Positions 1 through 6,491 of a stretch of DNA of 10,293 nt are shown in pieces. The translations under genes were made by a program, and so were the position numbers. The DNA lies in contig CALFEO010000038.1 in NCBI GenBank assembly GCA_937949995.1, forward strand, positions 1-10,293. The letters run 5' to 3'. The notes below the pieces were generated by a model. That model was not told the DNA's origin. It did no database searches and saw only the letters and a list, made by a program, of their open reading frames with translations. The DNA comes from an uncultured bacterium (lineage in GTDB: Bacteria > Patescibacteriota > Patescibacteriia > 2-12-FULL-60-25). Positions within the stretch are counted from its first letter, which is position 1. Every line of letters begins with the position of its first letter.

Positions 1-107
1 AGCGGTAATACATTAAAATAATAAATAATAAAGTTTTAAATAATAAAGCGAGCGGAGTGATTTATCTTTATTATTTGTTATTTGTTATTTATTATTTGTG
101 CTTGAGT
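1..107. repeat. AT-rich low-complexity spacer with inverted repeat (possible mltG terminator)
   Basis: Downstream of mltG lies almost pure A/T sequence made of reiterated ATTATTT/TTATTTG words. An 11-bp perfect inverted repeat (AAATAATAAAG at 38-48, CTTTATTATTT at 66-76) brackets a GC-richer 17-nt centre at 49-65. Read on the minus strand, the hairpin comes after the mltG stop and is followed by U-rich sequence, so it could end the mltG transcript. The stem is nearly all A-T, so this is a weak call. Confidence 0.4.
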
Positions 108-1130
108 TTACTCGCCGTAGGCTTTCCAACGATTTAGCTTGTGTTCTTCGGCGTTGCGGCCGTAGTAGATATTGCCGGCATCATCGTGAAGATAGAAGTA
201 ATAATCGTTTTCGGCGGGATTAAGAGCCGCATCGAGAGCGTCTTTGCCCGGATTGCAAATTGGGCCGGGAGGAAGGCCGGTGTTTTGATAAGTATTATAA
301 GGAGATGCGAATTCCAAATCTTGGAGAGTTGGTCTGGCTCGGCTGTGACCGGTTACATAATTGACAGTTGCGTCGGATTGCAGGCGCATGCCGATTTTAA
401 GACGGTTTAAGAATATGCGCGCGATTTGCCGGCGTTCTTCGGGAGTGCGGCCCTCTTTTTCGACGATGGACGCAAGAATAACAACCTCGTGCAGAGTACG
501 GCCCTGCGCCTGTGCTTGTTCGGCAAAGCCTTCTGTTTGACGAGCAAACTCGTTGAGTTGTTTTAAGACGACGCCGAGAGGAAGTTGATCCTTCCAAACA
601 CGGTAAGTATTGGGGAAGAGATAGCCTTCGAGCGAAGAACCGGCAGGTAAAGCTTGCAAAAATTCGAATTGCTCCTCCAAGCCCTTTGCATGTGATTGAC
701 CGACGCGTGTATCTCCGACCAATGATTTAACCGATGTCGCGGAAACATCCAGATCCATAAGAGCAGATTGCCACTCATCGAGAGTTTCGCCTTCGATAAA
801 ACGCAGTGTGATTTCTTCGCGTTTCGGACCGCGGGAAAGTTGGCGAGCTATTTGGCGGTAAGAACTGCCCGGAATTATTTCGTATTCTCCGGGCAGAGCG
901 CGAATGGCGGTTTTATCAATGAGTGCGTAAAGGCGATAACCCAACACCGAAGAAATGACATTTTTTTCGTTTAAGAGAACGGCGATATCTTGAACTGAAG
1001 AATCCGCCGGGATGATGATTGCAACTGTGGTTGATTCGGCAGTGTCGAAAAAAGCGGATGGCAAAAACCAAGCCGCAAAAATTCCGCCAGCCAATAAAAA
1101 GACTCCAAGAATGTAGATGATTATTCGCAT
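108..1130 (-). CDS. mltG: Endolytic murein transglycosylase MltG (YceG-like)
   Basis: MltG is an inner-membrane lytic transglycosylase that cuts nascent peptidoglycan strands and so sets glycan chain length. The 340-residue product is of normal family length. Residues 4-24 are a single N-terminal membrane anchor, followed by an extracytoplasmic LysM-like region (about 35-105) and the YceG catalytic region (about 110-335). Diagnostic blocks are SLEGYLFPNTY (166-176), LASIVEKE (219-226), where E224 corresponds to the catalytic glutamate of the family, FLNRL with MRLQSDATVNY (248-258), and PYNTYQNTGLPPGPICNPG (277-295). The start is the only ATG before the membrane segment, and no Shine-Dalgarno is visible upstream. 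It lies 76 nt downstream of the PAP2 phosphatase gene on the same strand, so the two envelope genes may be co-transcribed. No damage is seen. Confidence 0.95.
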   Translation of the reverse strand: MRIIIYILGVFLLAGGIFAAWFLPSAFFDTAESTTVAIIIPADSSVQDIAVLLNEKNVISSVLGYRLYALIDKTAIRALPGEYEIIPGSSYRQIARQLSRGPKREEITLRFIEGETLDEWQSALMDLDVSATSVKSLVGDTRVGQSHAKGLEEQFEFLQALPAGSSLEGYLFPNTYRVWKDQLPLGVVLKQLNEFARQTEGFAEQAQAQGRTLHEVVILASIVEKEGRTPEERRQIARIFLNRLKIGMRLQSDATVNYVTGHSRARPTLQDLEFASPYNTYQNTGLPPGPICNPGKDALDAALNPAENDYYFYLHDDAGNIYYGRNAEEHKLNRWKAYGE

Positions 1131-1206
1131 AAATAATTTTGGCCGTCGACAGACAAACGTTAAGCGTGCCGGGAGATTGTTTGACGATCAATCAAAGGCA
1201 TGACGT

Positions 1207-1728
1207 TTATTTCTTATTTTTTCGTAAAGCCTTGTGACCGAGACGAACCAAAGCGAATGATAGCAAACCGAGAGCGATTCCGCCAAGTATATCCGTGGGA
1301 TAGTGAACGCCGGCCGCGATTCGACCCAGCATAACACCAAAAGCTATAAGAATTCCGATTCGACCGGCTCTTTTATCCGCATGATACAATGCGACGGCCA
1401 AAGCCGTTGCGGCTGCGGCATGAGTGGAAGGAAATGATGTTGTTAAGGGCGCCGGGATAAGAGTGATGACTTCGGTAATGGCTAAAAACGGCCTGTCTCG
1501 TAAAAATAATACGGACAGCAATTCAGAGCTGAACACGGCCAAGCCGAACGACCAAAGCGCCTCTTTGACCGTGTGTTTTTCCTGCGGAGATCCGTATGCC
1601 CAAAGCCAAGCCAAAACCGGAGCAAATAAAAAAATCCAAACCCGCGCCAACGCTATGGCCATCCACTGCCCTATTGCGGATGCAATAAAGACGCTATGAA
1701 TAAAAACAACAATCTCGGCGTCGAACAT
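1207..1728 (-). CDS. PAP2-family membrane phosphatase, possibly undecaprenyl-diphosphate phosphatase-like
   Basis: This is a 173-residue multi-spanning membrane protein of the type 2 phosphatidic acid phosphatase family. Members remove phosphate from lipid phosphates; in bacteria many recycle undecaprenyl diphosphate for wall synthesis. Hydrophobic segments lie near 26-46, 55-77, 104-116, 122-139 and 147-164. The motifs are RDRP (77-80), PSTH (100-103, the PSxH motif) and GR-x5-H-x3-D with R136, H142 and D146. H103 and H142 would be the catalytic pair. One departure: the conserved lysine of the first motif (K-x6-RP) falls on S72. The basic tail (HKALRKNKK) suits a cytoplasmic end. A TATACT box ends only 6 nt before the ATG, suggesting a leaderless message. 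Being next to mltG fits an envelope role. The exact substrate cannot be read from sequence. Confidence 0.88.
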   Translation of the reverse strand: MFDAEIVVFIHSVFIASAIGQWMAIALARVWIFLFAPVLAWLWAYGSPQEKHTVKEALWSFGLAVFSSELLSVLFLRDRPFLAITEVITLIPAPLTTSFPSTHAAAATALAVALYHADKRAGRIGILIAFGVMLGRIAAGVHYPTDILGGIALGLLSFALVRLGHKALRKNKK

Positions 1729-1734
1729 AACCGC

Positions 1735-1745
1735 AGTATAACATA
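1735..1745 (-). promoter_or_regulatory. Extended -10 promoter of the PAP2 gene, implying a leaderless transcript
   Basis: Read on the minus strand the element is TATG-T-TATACT, an extended -10 (TRTGn) joined to a near-consensus hexamer. Only 6 nt (GCGGTT) separate the hexamer from the ATG at 1728, so initiation would fall at or next to the A of the start codon. No convincing -35 box sits at 17 nt, which an extended -10 can tolerate. No Shine-Dalgarno is present. Confidence 0.55.
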
Positions 1746-1784
1746 AAATAGTTATAATGTCGTAACGTTTATCGCACTAAGATA

Positions 1785-2003
1785 AAAGTTCATCAAGTCC
1801 AAAGTTCATCAAGAGTTACTTTTTAAGATGAAAGTTTATCAAGTCTAAAGTTCGTCAAGAGTAACTTTTTAAGATGAAGGTTTATCAAGTCTAAAGTTCA
1901 TCGTCCCAAGTAACAAGTTTATCAAGTCTAAAGTTTATCAAGAATAACTTAGGCTTCTCTTGATAAACTTTAGACTTTTAACTTGATGAACTCTTGATGA
2001 ACT
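1785..2003. repeat. Degenerate 37-46 nt repeat block R1 with central inverted repeat
   Basis: Two 46-nt units (1785-1830 and 1831-1876) differ at four positions. A 37-nt variant follows at 1908-1944. All are built from words like AAGTTCATCAAG and TCTAAAG followed by AGTAAC. From about 1952 to 2003 the same words appear in reverse complement. The switch point is a perfect 20-bp stem (1924-1943 with 1958-1977) around a 14-nt loop. Related units fill 2707-3030. The block covers the 3' end of nth and stops about 40 nt before the PAP2 promoter. No protein is evident inside apart from the end of nth. Confidence 0.85.
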
Positions 2004-2618
2004 ATGATTTTTAAGTTGATATCGACAGTATTTAGCGATCGGGCAAGTGGAACAGCGGGGGTTTTGAGGTTTGCAGAATTCGCGGCCAAAGGGGACGAAA
2101 ACGCGGTTGATGGTGTTCCAGTGTTTTTTTGGGATAAGTTTTTGCAAATCTTTTTCCACGTCATCGCGTTTTTGCGAATTGGACCAGCCCAAACGACGAG
2201 TAACGCGGTAAACGTGAGTATCGACGGCGATAGCCGGTGTGTTGAACTCGTAGGATAAGACGCAGCTGGCGGTTTTACGGCCAACCCCGGGAAGAGTTAT
2301 AAGTTCTTCCATGGTCTGCGGAACTTTGCCGTGAAAATCAGTTATGATTTTTTGCGCCAAACTTTTTAAAGCGCGGGATTTGGTATGATAATAATTTATT
2401 GACTTGATAGAGCGTTCGATATCGGCAAGAGATGCTTGGGCGAGTTTTTTCCAAGTGGGAAAACATTTTTTAAAAGCCGGAAAAACTTTTAAAACCTGTT
2501 CGTCGCGGGTGCGCGCCGAAAGCAGCGTGGCAACCAAAGTATCACGCGGATTGCCCAAATCCACGGCGCCGGATTTGATGTATAACTTGCTAAGAATTTT
2601 GAGCACTTGGAGTGACAT
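1938..2618 (-). CDS. nth: Endonuclease III (DNA glycosylase/AP lyase) with repeat-encoded C-terminal tail
   Basis: Nth removes oxidised pyrimidines and nicks the resulting abasic site in base excision repair. The 226-residue product shows the helix-hairpin-helix LPGVGRKTA (109-117) with catalytic lysine K115, the VDTHVYRV block (132-139) with catalytic aspartate D133, and a complete C-x6-C-x2-C-x5-C iron-sulfur motif (C182, C189, C192, C198) for the 4Fe-4S cluster. The normal family ending is near residue 205. The remaining ~21 residues (SSSRVHQVKSLKFIKRSLSYS continuing to the TGA stop) are translated from the intergenic repeat block R1 and are probably not functional. The start matches the family N-terminus (MSLQVLKIL); only a weak AGAAG lies upstream. 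It stands alone, separated from gpmI by a repeat-filled spacer. TGA used as stop indicates the standard code. Confidence 0.95.
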   Translation of the reverse strand: MSLQVLKILSKLYIKSGAVDLGNPRDTLVATLLSARTRDEQVLKVFPAFKKCFPTWKKLAQASLADIERSIKSINYYHTKSRALKSLAQKIITDFHGKVPQTMEELITLPGVGRKTASCVLSYEFNTPAIAVDTHVYRVTRRLGWSNSQKRDDVEKDLQKLIPKKHWNTINRVFVPFGREFCKPQNPRCSTCPIAKYCRYQLKNHSSSRVHQVKSLKFIKRSLSYS

Positions 2619-2652
2619 AACAATAAGCTTCTAACGTTAATAACGTTTATAA

Positions 2653-2684
2653 CCCCGAAGAACTCATTTCATTCGTTTTCGGGG
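2653..2684 (-). terminator. Candidate hairpin terminator between gpmI and nth
   Basis: CCCCGAA at 2653-2659 pairs with TTCGGGG at 2678-2684. Three more pairs (AAC with GTT) become available if one G is bulged, leaving a loop of about 11 nt. On the minus strand it follows the gpmI genes and repeat block R2 and precedes nth. The downstream sequence is AT-rich (TTATAAACG) but not a true U-tract, so termination would be weak. Confidence 0.4.
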
Positions 2685-2706
2685 CAGGCTATTTATAACG
2701 AGTTAA

Positions 2707-3030
2707 GTTGTTTAGATTAAAGTTTATCTCACCAAGTAACAAGTTCATCAAGTCAAAAGTTCATCATATTAAGTAACAAGTTCATCAAGTCTAAAGTTCA
2801 TCAAGAGAAGCATGAGTAACTCTTGACGAACTTTAGACTTTTAACTTGATGAACTCTTAAGTAACTCTTGACCTGTCCCGCGAAGCCCTTGGGCGCAGTG
2901 GGCTGAACTCCTGACGAACTTTAGACTTTCAACTTGATGAACTCTTAAGTAACTCTTGACGAACTTTAGACTTTCAACTTGATGAACTCTTAAGTAACTC
3001 TTGACGAACTTTAGACTTTTAACTTGTTAC
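2707..3030. repeat. Degenerate 37/45 nt repeat block R2 with central inverted repeat
   Basis: This block fills most of the 412-nt gap between nth and gpmI, where no gene is seen. Two 37-nt units lie in one orientation at 2734-2770 and 2771-2807. After a stem-loop come 45-nt units in the opposite orientation at 2818-2862, 2906-2950 and 2951-2995, plus a partial one at 2996-3030. Full units differ from each other by only one or two bases. A 33-nt GC-rich segment (2873-2905) interrupts the series. The block begins directly at the stop codon of the downstream phosphoglycerate mutase gene. Confidence 0.9.
2787..2840. other. 20-bp stem-loop at the dyad centre of repeat block R2
   Basis: The arm 2787-2806 pairs with 2821-2840 with a single mismatch around a 14-nt loop (GAAGCATGAGTAAC). 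Block R1 has the same kind of structure: a 20-bp stem at 1924-1943/1958-1977 and a 14-nt loop. The R1 loop in reverse complement (GAAGCCTAAGTTAT) matches this loop at 10 of 14 positions. No U-tract follows on either strand, so it is not a classical terminator. Confidence 0.7.
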
Positions 3031-4605
3031 TTAGATAAGCGTCCTTCCGATCATTTCATCGGGTTGAGGGATGCCCATGAGGCGAAGGATGGTGGGGGCT
3101 ACGTCGGCAAGCATGCCGGCCGGAGGGGTCATGCTTAAATCACCGCCGATTACATCGCCGGTGGGGGCCTTCATGCCTTCGAGTTGACGGCCGGCGATTA
3201 AAAACGGAACCGGGTTGGTAGAGTGCTCTTTATCAACTTCGCCGGTTGTCAAATTAACCAACTCTTCGGAATTGCCATGATCCGCGGTAAACAAAACAAT
3301 ACCCCCAACAGCAAGCGCCGCATCCACAATCCGGCCGAGTTGTTTATCCATTGATTCGTGCGCTTTGACCGTTGCTTCGAAATTACCGGTATGAGCAACC
3401 ATGTCGGGACTGGCGAAATTGGCAACAATAAAATCATATCCGCCGTCGGCTATCTCTTTAACAATGCGATCGGTAATTTGAACATTGGCCATTTCCGGAG
3501 CTTTGTCGTAGCTGGAAACGCGAGGCGAGGGAATAATGACTCTTTCTTCGCCGGGAAACTCTTCTTCGACCATGCCGTTTAAAAAGAAGGTTACGTGGGC
3601 ATATTTTTCGGTTTCGGTAATGTGAAGCTGACGCAAACCCGCATCTGAAATCACTTTAGCGAGACAAGTTTCGACCGCCAGAGGCGGATATGCAACATCA
3701 ACCGGAAAATCTTTTTCGTATTCCATCATGGTAACCATGTAAAAATTATTCATGGCCATTCTTTCGAATTTTTCAAACTCAGGAAGAGACAATGCTTTGG
3801 TTATTTGACGGGCGCGATCAGGACGATAATTAAAGAAAATTAAAGCATCATTGCTTTTAAGAGTGGCTATGGGTCGGCCGCTTTTGGTGATAACCGTGGG
3901 GACAAACTCTTCATCATAAACTCCTTTGGCATACGAAACTTGAATAGCCTCTTTAGCCGAAGCTGCCTGATCCCCTACTCCTTTAACCATGGCATCATAC
4001 ACTTTTTGAACACGATCCCAACGATTATCGCGATCCATGGCATAGTATCTGCCGGAAACGGTGGCAATGACACCGACTTTATATTCTTTGATTTTAGCTT
4101 CCAATTCTTCGATGAAAGTTTCGCCTCCGTTATAAATCGTATCACGGCCATCCAGAAAGGCATGTATAGCGACTTTGGTGAATTTATTACGCGCACAAAA
4201 ATCCAACAAAGCATAAAGATGTTCCATGTGAGCGTGGACACCGCCGGGCGAACACAAGCCCATGAGATGAAGAGTTCCGTCGTTCTTCTTGCAATGTTCG
4301 AGGGCGTTTAAAAAAGCGCGATTCTCATAAAAAGTACCGTCTTCGATGCTCATCGTGATACGGGGCAAACTTTGAAAAAAGATGCGTCCGGCACCTATGG
4401 TAAGGTGTCCCACTTCGGAATTGCCCATTTGACCCCATGATAAACCCACAGCCTCACCCGAGGCGCGAAGAGTCATAGCCGGATAGTTTTCGATCAGGTT
4501 TTTAAAAACCGGCATGTTGGCACGGGTTACAGCATTGCCCTCGGCATCGGGAGCAACGCCGAAACCATCGGCAATAAGCAATACAATCGGTTTAGGTCTT
4601 TCCAT
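3031..4605 (-). CDS. gpmI: 2,3-bisphosphoglycerate-independent phosphoglycerate mutase, paralogue A
   Basis: iPGM interconverts 3- and 2-phosphoglycerate in lower glycolysis, using two Mn ions and a phosphoserine intermediate. The 524-residue product has normal family length, with an alkaline-phosphatase-like core and the inserted transferase domain. All expected active-site residues are present: D13 (ADGFG), nucleophile S63 (GNSEVGH), H124 (GGVHAH), R154/D155 (DGRDT), R186 and R192 (SGRYYAMDRD), R261/R264 (RPDRARQ), K334 (TETEKYAHVTFF), D401/H405 (DMVAHTG), D442/H443 (TADHGN) and H461 (EHSTNPVPF). It is the second gene of the pair: its ATG lies 6 nt after the TAA of paralogue B, with no Shine-Dalgarno, so translation is probably coupled. 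This copy is closer to the canonical enzyme around the substrate histidine. Its stop codon abuts repeat block R2. Confidence 0.97.
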   Translation of the reverse strand: MERPKPIVLLIADGFGVAPDAEGNAVTRANMPVFKNLIENYPAMTLRASGEAVGLSWGQMGNSEVGHLTIGAGRIFFQSLPRITMSIEDGTFYENRAFLNALEHCKKNDGTLHLMGLCSPGGVHAHMEHLYALLDFCARNKFTKVAIHAFLDGRDTIYNGGETFIEELEAKIKEYKVGVIATVSGRYYAMDRDNRWDRVQKVYDAMVKGVGDQAASAKEAIQVSYAKGVYDEEFVPTVITKSGRPIATLKSNDALIFFNYRPDRARQITKALSLPEFEKFERMAMNNFYMVTMMEYEKDFPVDVAYPPLAVETCLAKVISDAGLRQLHITETEKYAHVTFFLNGMVEEEFPGEERVIIPSPRVSSYDKAPEMANVQITDRIVKEIADGGYDFIVANFASPDMVAHTGNFEATVKAHESMDKQLGRIVDAALAVGGIVLFTADHGNSEELVNLTTGEVDKEHSTNPVPFLIAGRQLEGMKAPTGDVIGGDLSMTPPAGMLADVAPTILRLMGIPQPDEMIGRTLI

Positions 4606-4611
4606 AATTCA

Positions 4612-6180
4612 TTAGTCGCAAATAAGAGATTTGCCTGTCATTTGTTTGGGAATCGGCTCGTGCATCAAATCCAAAATAGTGGGAGCGATATCGGCCAAGG
4701 TGCCGCGACGCAGGCGTTTTTTGGCTACCGAGGCACCGCAGAGAATAAACGGTACGGGATTGGCGTTATGATGAGTATCGCCCATGCCGTTATGAGCGTG
4801 GACCTCTTCGGCATTGCCGTGATCGGCCGTGAGAATGGAGATGCTGTTCGGATATTGATGAACCGCTTTACAGATGGATGCCAAAGCCTTATCAACAGCC
4901 TCGCAAGCTTTGACGGTGGCTTTAAAATTGCCGGTATGCGCAACCATATCAGGATTGGCAAAGTTTACGCAAATAAAATCATAACCTTTTTCAATGGAAG
5001 ATTTTACAGCATCCGCGATTTCTTTGGCGCGCATTTCGGGTTTTTCATCAAAAGTTCTTACATCATGCGAAGGTATGCGGATTCTGTCTTCGCCGAATCT
5101 GGGATTGTCGTAACCGCCGTTGAAGAAATAAGTGACGTGCGCGTATTTTTCGGATTCGGCAATGTACATTTGTTTATGCGAACGCAAAGCCTCGACCAGT
5201 GTTGACGGCTGTTCATGATGAGTGAAAGCGGACGTAACATGATCGAGCTGTTTACCGAACTCGGTCAGAGTGGTGAACAACAGATTGGGAATTTTGTATT
5301 CGCGTTTAAAGCCGGAGTTTTTATTGCCATTGAAGTTTTTGGCGACAAAAGGCTTGGTTAATTGACGAGCGCGATCGGAACGCAAATTCCAAAAAATGAC
5401 GGCGTCATTGGCTTTGATGTGAGTGCATTTGGAATTACAATTAACCAATGTAGGCTTAATAAACTCATCGGTTATGCCGTTTTCGTAAGCTTGCTCGATG
5501 GCTTTTGTGGCCGTCTCGGCACGCTGGCCTTTGCCGTGAACCAAAGCTTCGTAAACCAGCTTGGTGCGATTCCAATTTCGATTGCGATCCATGGCGTAAA
5601 AACGACCGGAGACTGATGCAATTTTGGCGTTTTTGGGAAGCTTGGACTCGAGTTGAGCCAACAACTTCAAACCGTGATAAGGAGGCGTGTCGCGCCCATC
5701 GGTAAAAAGATGTAAAAATACTTCTTTGACTTTGCGGCGTTCCATTAAATCGGTTAAAGCGATTATGTGATCGAGCGCGGCATGAGCGCTTTGCGAATTT
5801 GTCAGCAGACCCATTAGATGCAGAGCGCTGTTGTTGGTTTTTATGTGCTCGACGACTTGCTTGAAGGCCGGGTTGCGATTAAAAGATCCATCAGCGATCG
5901 CACGGTTGACGATCAGTTTATCGGATAAGATGGGACGGCCTGCACCTATGGTTTGGTGACCGGCTTCGCTGTTGCCGACTTCGTGAGCGGGAAGGCCTAC
6001 GCATTCACCGTCGGCGCAAAGTTGAGTGCTGGGATATTTGCGGAAAGCGGTTTTAAAATACGGCATTTTGGCAAAATGAATGGCATTGCTTTTTATTTTG
6101 CGGGAAATACCAAATCCATCCAAAATTATGAGAACAACCGGATGACGCTTATTCAGTTCAACGGGCTTTTTGCAGGGCAT
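4612..6180 (-). CDS. gpmI: 2,3-bisphosphoglycerate-independent phosphoglycerate mutase, paralogue B
   Basis: This is a second, clearly diverged iPGM of 522 residues, and the first gene of the tandem pair. Active-site residues are kept: D21 (LDGFG), S71 (GNSEAGH), H133, R163/D164 (DGRDTPP), R193 and R199 (SGRFYAMDRN), R267/R270 (RSDRARQ), K345 (ESEKYAHVTYF), D411/H415 (DMVAHTG), D453/H454 (TADHGN) and H471 (HHNANPVPF). The GGVHxH motif is replaced by QSAHAA with a one-residue insertion (128-135), so the second histidine is lost. It also has an N-terminal extension of about eight residues and a Lys/Asn-rich stretch near 280-295. It looks like a working enzyme, but the two copies may differ in activity or substrate preference. 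The start is the only ATG before the core. No Shine-Dalgarno is present, and an AT-rich leader with a hairpin lies upstream. Confidence 0.95.
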   Translation of the reverse strand: MPCKKPVELNKRHPVVLIILDGFGISRKIKSNAIHFAKMPYFKTAFRKYPSTQLCADGECVGLPAHEVGNSEAGHQTIGAGRPILSDKLIVNRAIADGSFNRNPAFKQVVEHIKTNNSALHLMGLLTNSQSAHAALDHIIALTDLMERRKVKEVFLHLFTDGRDTPPYHGLKLLAQLESKLPKNAKIASVSGRFYAMDRNRNWNRTKLVYEALVHGKGQRAETATKAIEQAYENGITDEFIKPTLVNCNSKCTHIKANDAVIFWNLRSDRARQLTKPFVAKNFNGNKNSGFKREYKIPNLLFTTLTEFGKQLDHVTSAFTHHEQPSTLVEALRSHKQMYIAESEKYAHVTYFFNGGYDNPRFGEDRIRIPSHDVRTFDEKPEMRAKEIADAVKSSIEKGYDFICVNFANPDMVAHTGNFKATVKACEAVDKALASICKAVHQYPNSISILTADHGNAEEVHAHNGMGDTHHNANPVPFILCGASVAKKRLRRGTLADIAPTILDLMHEPIPKQMTGKSLICD

Positions 6181-6208
6181 AAAATATCAAATAAAAACGA
6201 GATAAAAA

Positions 6209-6236
6209 CCGGCCACAGGACAACTATGTTGGCCGG
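6209..6236 (-). promoter_or_regulatory. Leader hairpin upstream of the gpmI pair, with U-rich tail
   Basis: CCGGCCA (6209-6215) pairs with TGGCCGG (6230-6236) around a 14-nt loop. On the minus strand it is followed by TTTTTATC, giving it the look of a Rho-independent terminator, yet the only gene it precedes is the gpmI pair. It may be a transcription attenuator or a 5' protective stem-loop. No known riboswitch was recognised. Confidence 0.4.
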
Positions 6237-6243
6237 CAACCGA

Positions 6244-6273
6244 ATTATTAAAGTATTTTACTGCCGGAACCAA
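6244..6273 (-). promoter_or_regulatory. Possible promoter of the gpmI pair
   Basis: On the minus strand TTGGTT (6268-6273) is followed, after 18 nt, by AATAAT (6244-6249), or after 17 nt by TAATAA. Initiation near 6237 would place the leader hairpin at the very 5' end of the mRNA. The -35 box is poor, so this is tentative. Confidence 0.3.
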
Positions 6274-6351
6274 GATAAAACAAGTGGATTTTTGGCTAAA
6301 CAGACAAAAAATGGTTTGTTGGCTTGTTGACAATTGTTTTGTTGGCATATC

Positions 6352-6380
6352 TTGACAAATAGCTATTTTTATGCTAAGTT
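6352..6380 (+). promoter_or_regulatory. Sigma70/A-type promoter of the coiled-coil membrane protein gene
   Basis: A perfect -35 TTGACA (6352-6357) is followed, after 17 nt, by TAAGTT (6375-6380), preceded by an extended -10 (TATG-C). The expected start is near 6387, giving a leader of about 105 nt. The second plus-strand gene has a promoter of the same design. An additional TTGACA at 6327-6332 lies upstream. Confidence 0.65.
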
Positions 6381-6408
6381 AACACATCGTTTTAATAAAC
6401 GAGACCGG

Positions 6409-6421
6409 ACTTTGACAAAAG
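6409..6421 (+). promoter_or_regulatory. 13-nt leader element shared by the two plus-strand genes (copy 1)
   Basis: ACTTTGACAAAAG lies 28 nt after the -10 box. An identical copy lies at 8402-8414, 30 nt after the -10 box of the next gene. Its position inside both leaders suggests a common operator, an mRNA element or a duplicated leader. Confidence 0.5.
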
Positions 6422-6422
6422 C

Positions 6423-6450
6423 ATGTAGCATGTAACATGTAGCATGTAAC
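6423..6450 (+). repeat. Tandem 14-bp repeat in the 5' leader
   Basis: Two exact copies of ATGTAGCATGTAAC (6423-6436 and 6437-6450) lie between the promoter and the ribosome binding site. Each contains two CATGT-like half sites, so pairing or protein binding is possible. Confidence 0.85.
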
Positions 6451-6491
6451 AATTTTGGAAACAGACAAAAGAAAAGAAAAGGAGAATGGAG

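Noticed and set aside
1924..1977. The R1 stem-loop as a Rho-independent terminator
   Set aside because: The stem is AT-rich and neither strand has a U-tract after it. The 3' part of the nth coding frame also lies inside it.
1785..3030. CRISPR array
   Set aside because: Units abut one another or vary in length, occur in both orientations, have no unique spacers of constant size, and no cas gene is nearby.
4642..5205. 187-residue plus-strand open frame
   Set aside because: It lies wholly antisense to gpmI paralogue B, whose catalytic motifs are intact, and it has no recognisable domain or initiation signal.
4612..6180. gpmI paralogue B as a pseudogene
   Set aside because: The frame is full length and uninterrupted, and all catalytic residues except the secondary histidine of GGVHxH are kept.
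6411..6440. A second promoter using the TTGACA in the shared leader word
   Set aside because: The corresponding TTGACA before the second gene lies about 17 nt from the start codon, with no room for a -10 box, so the word is better read as a leader element.
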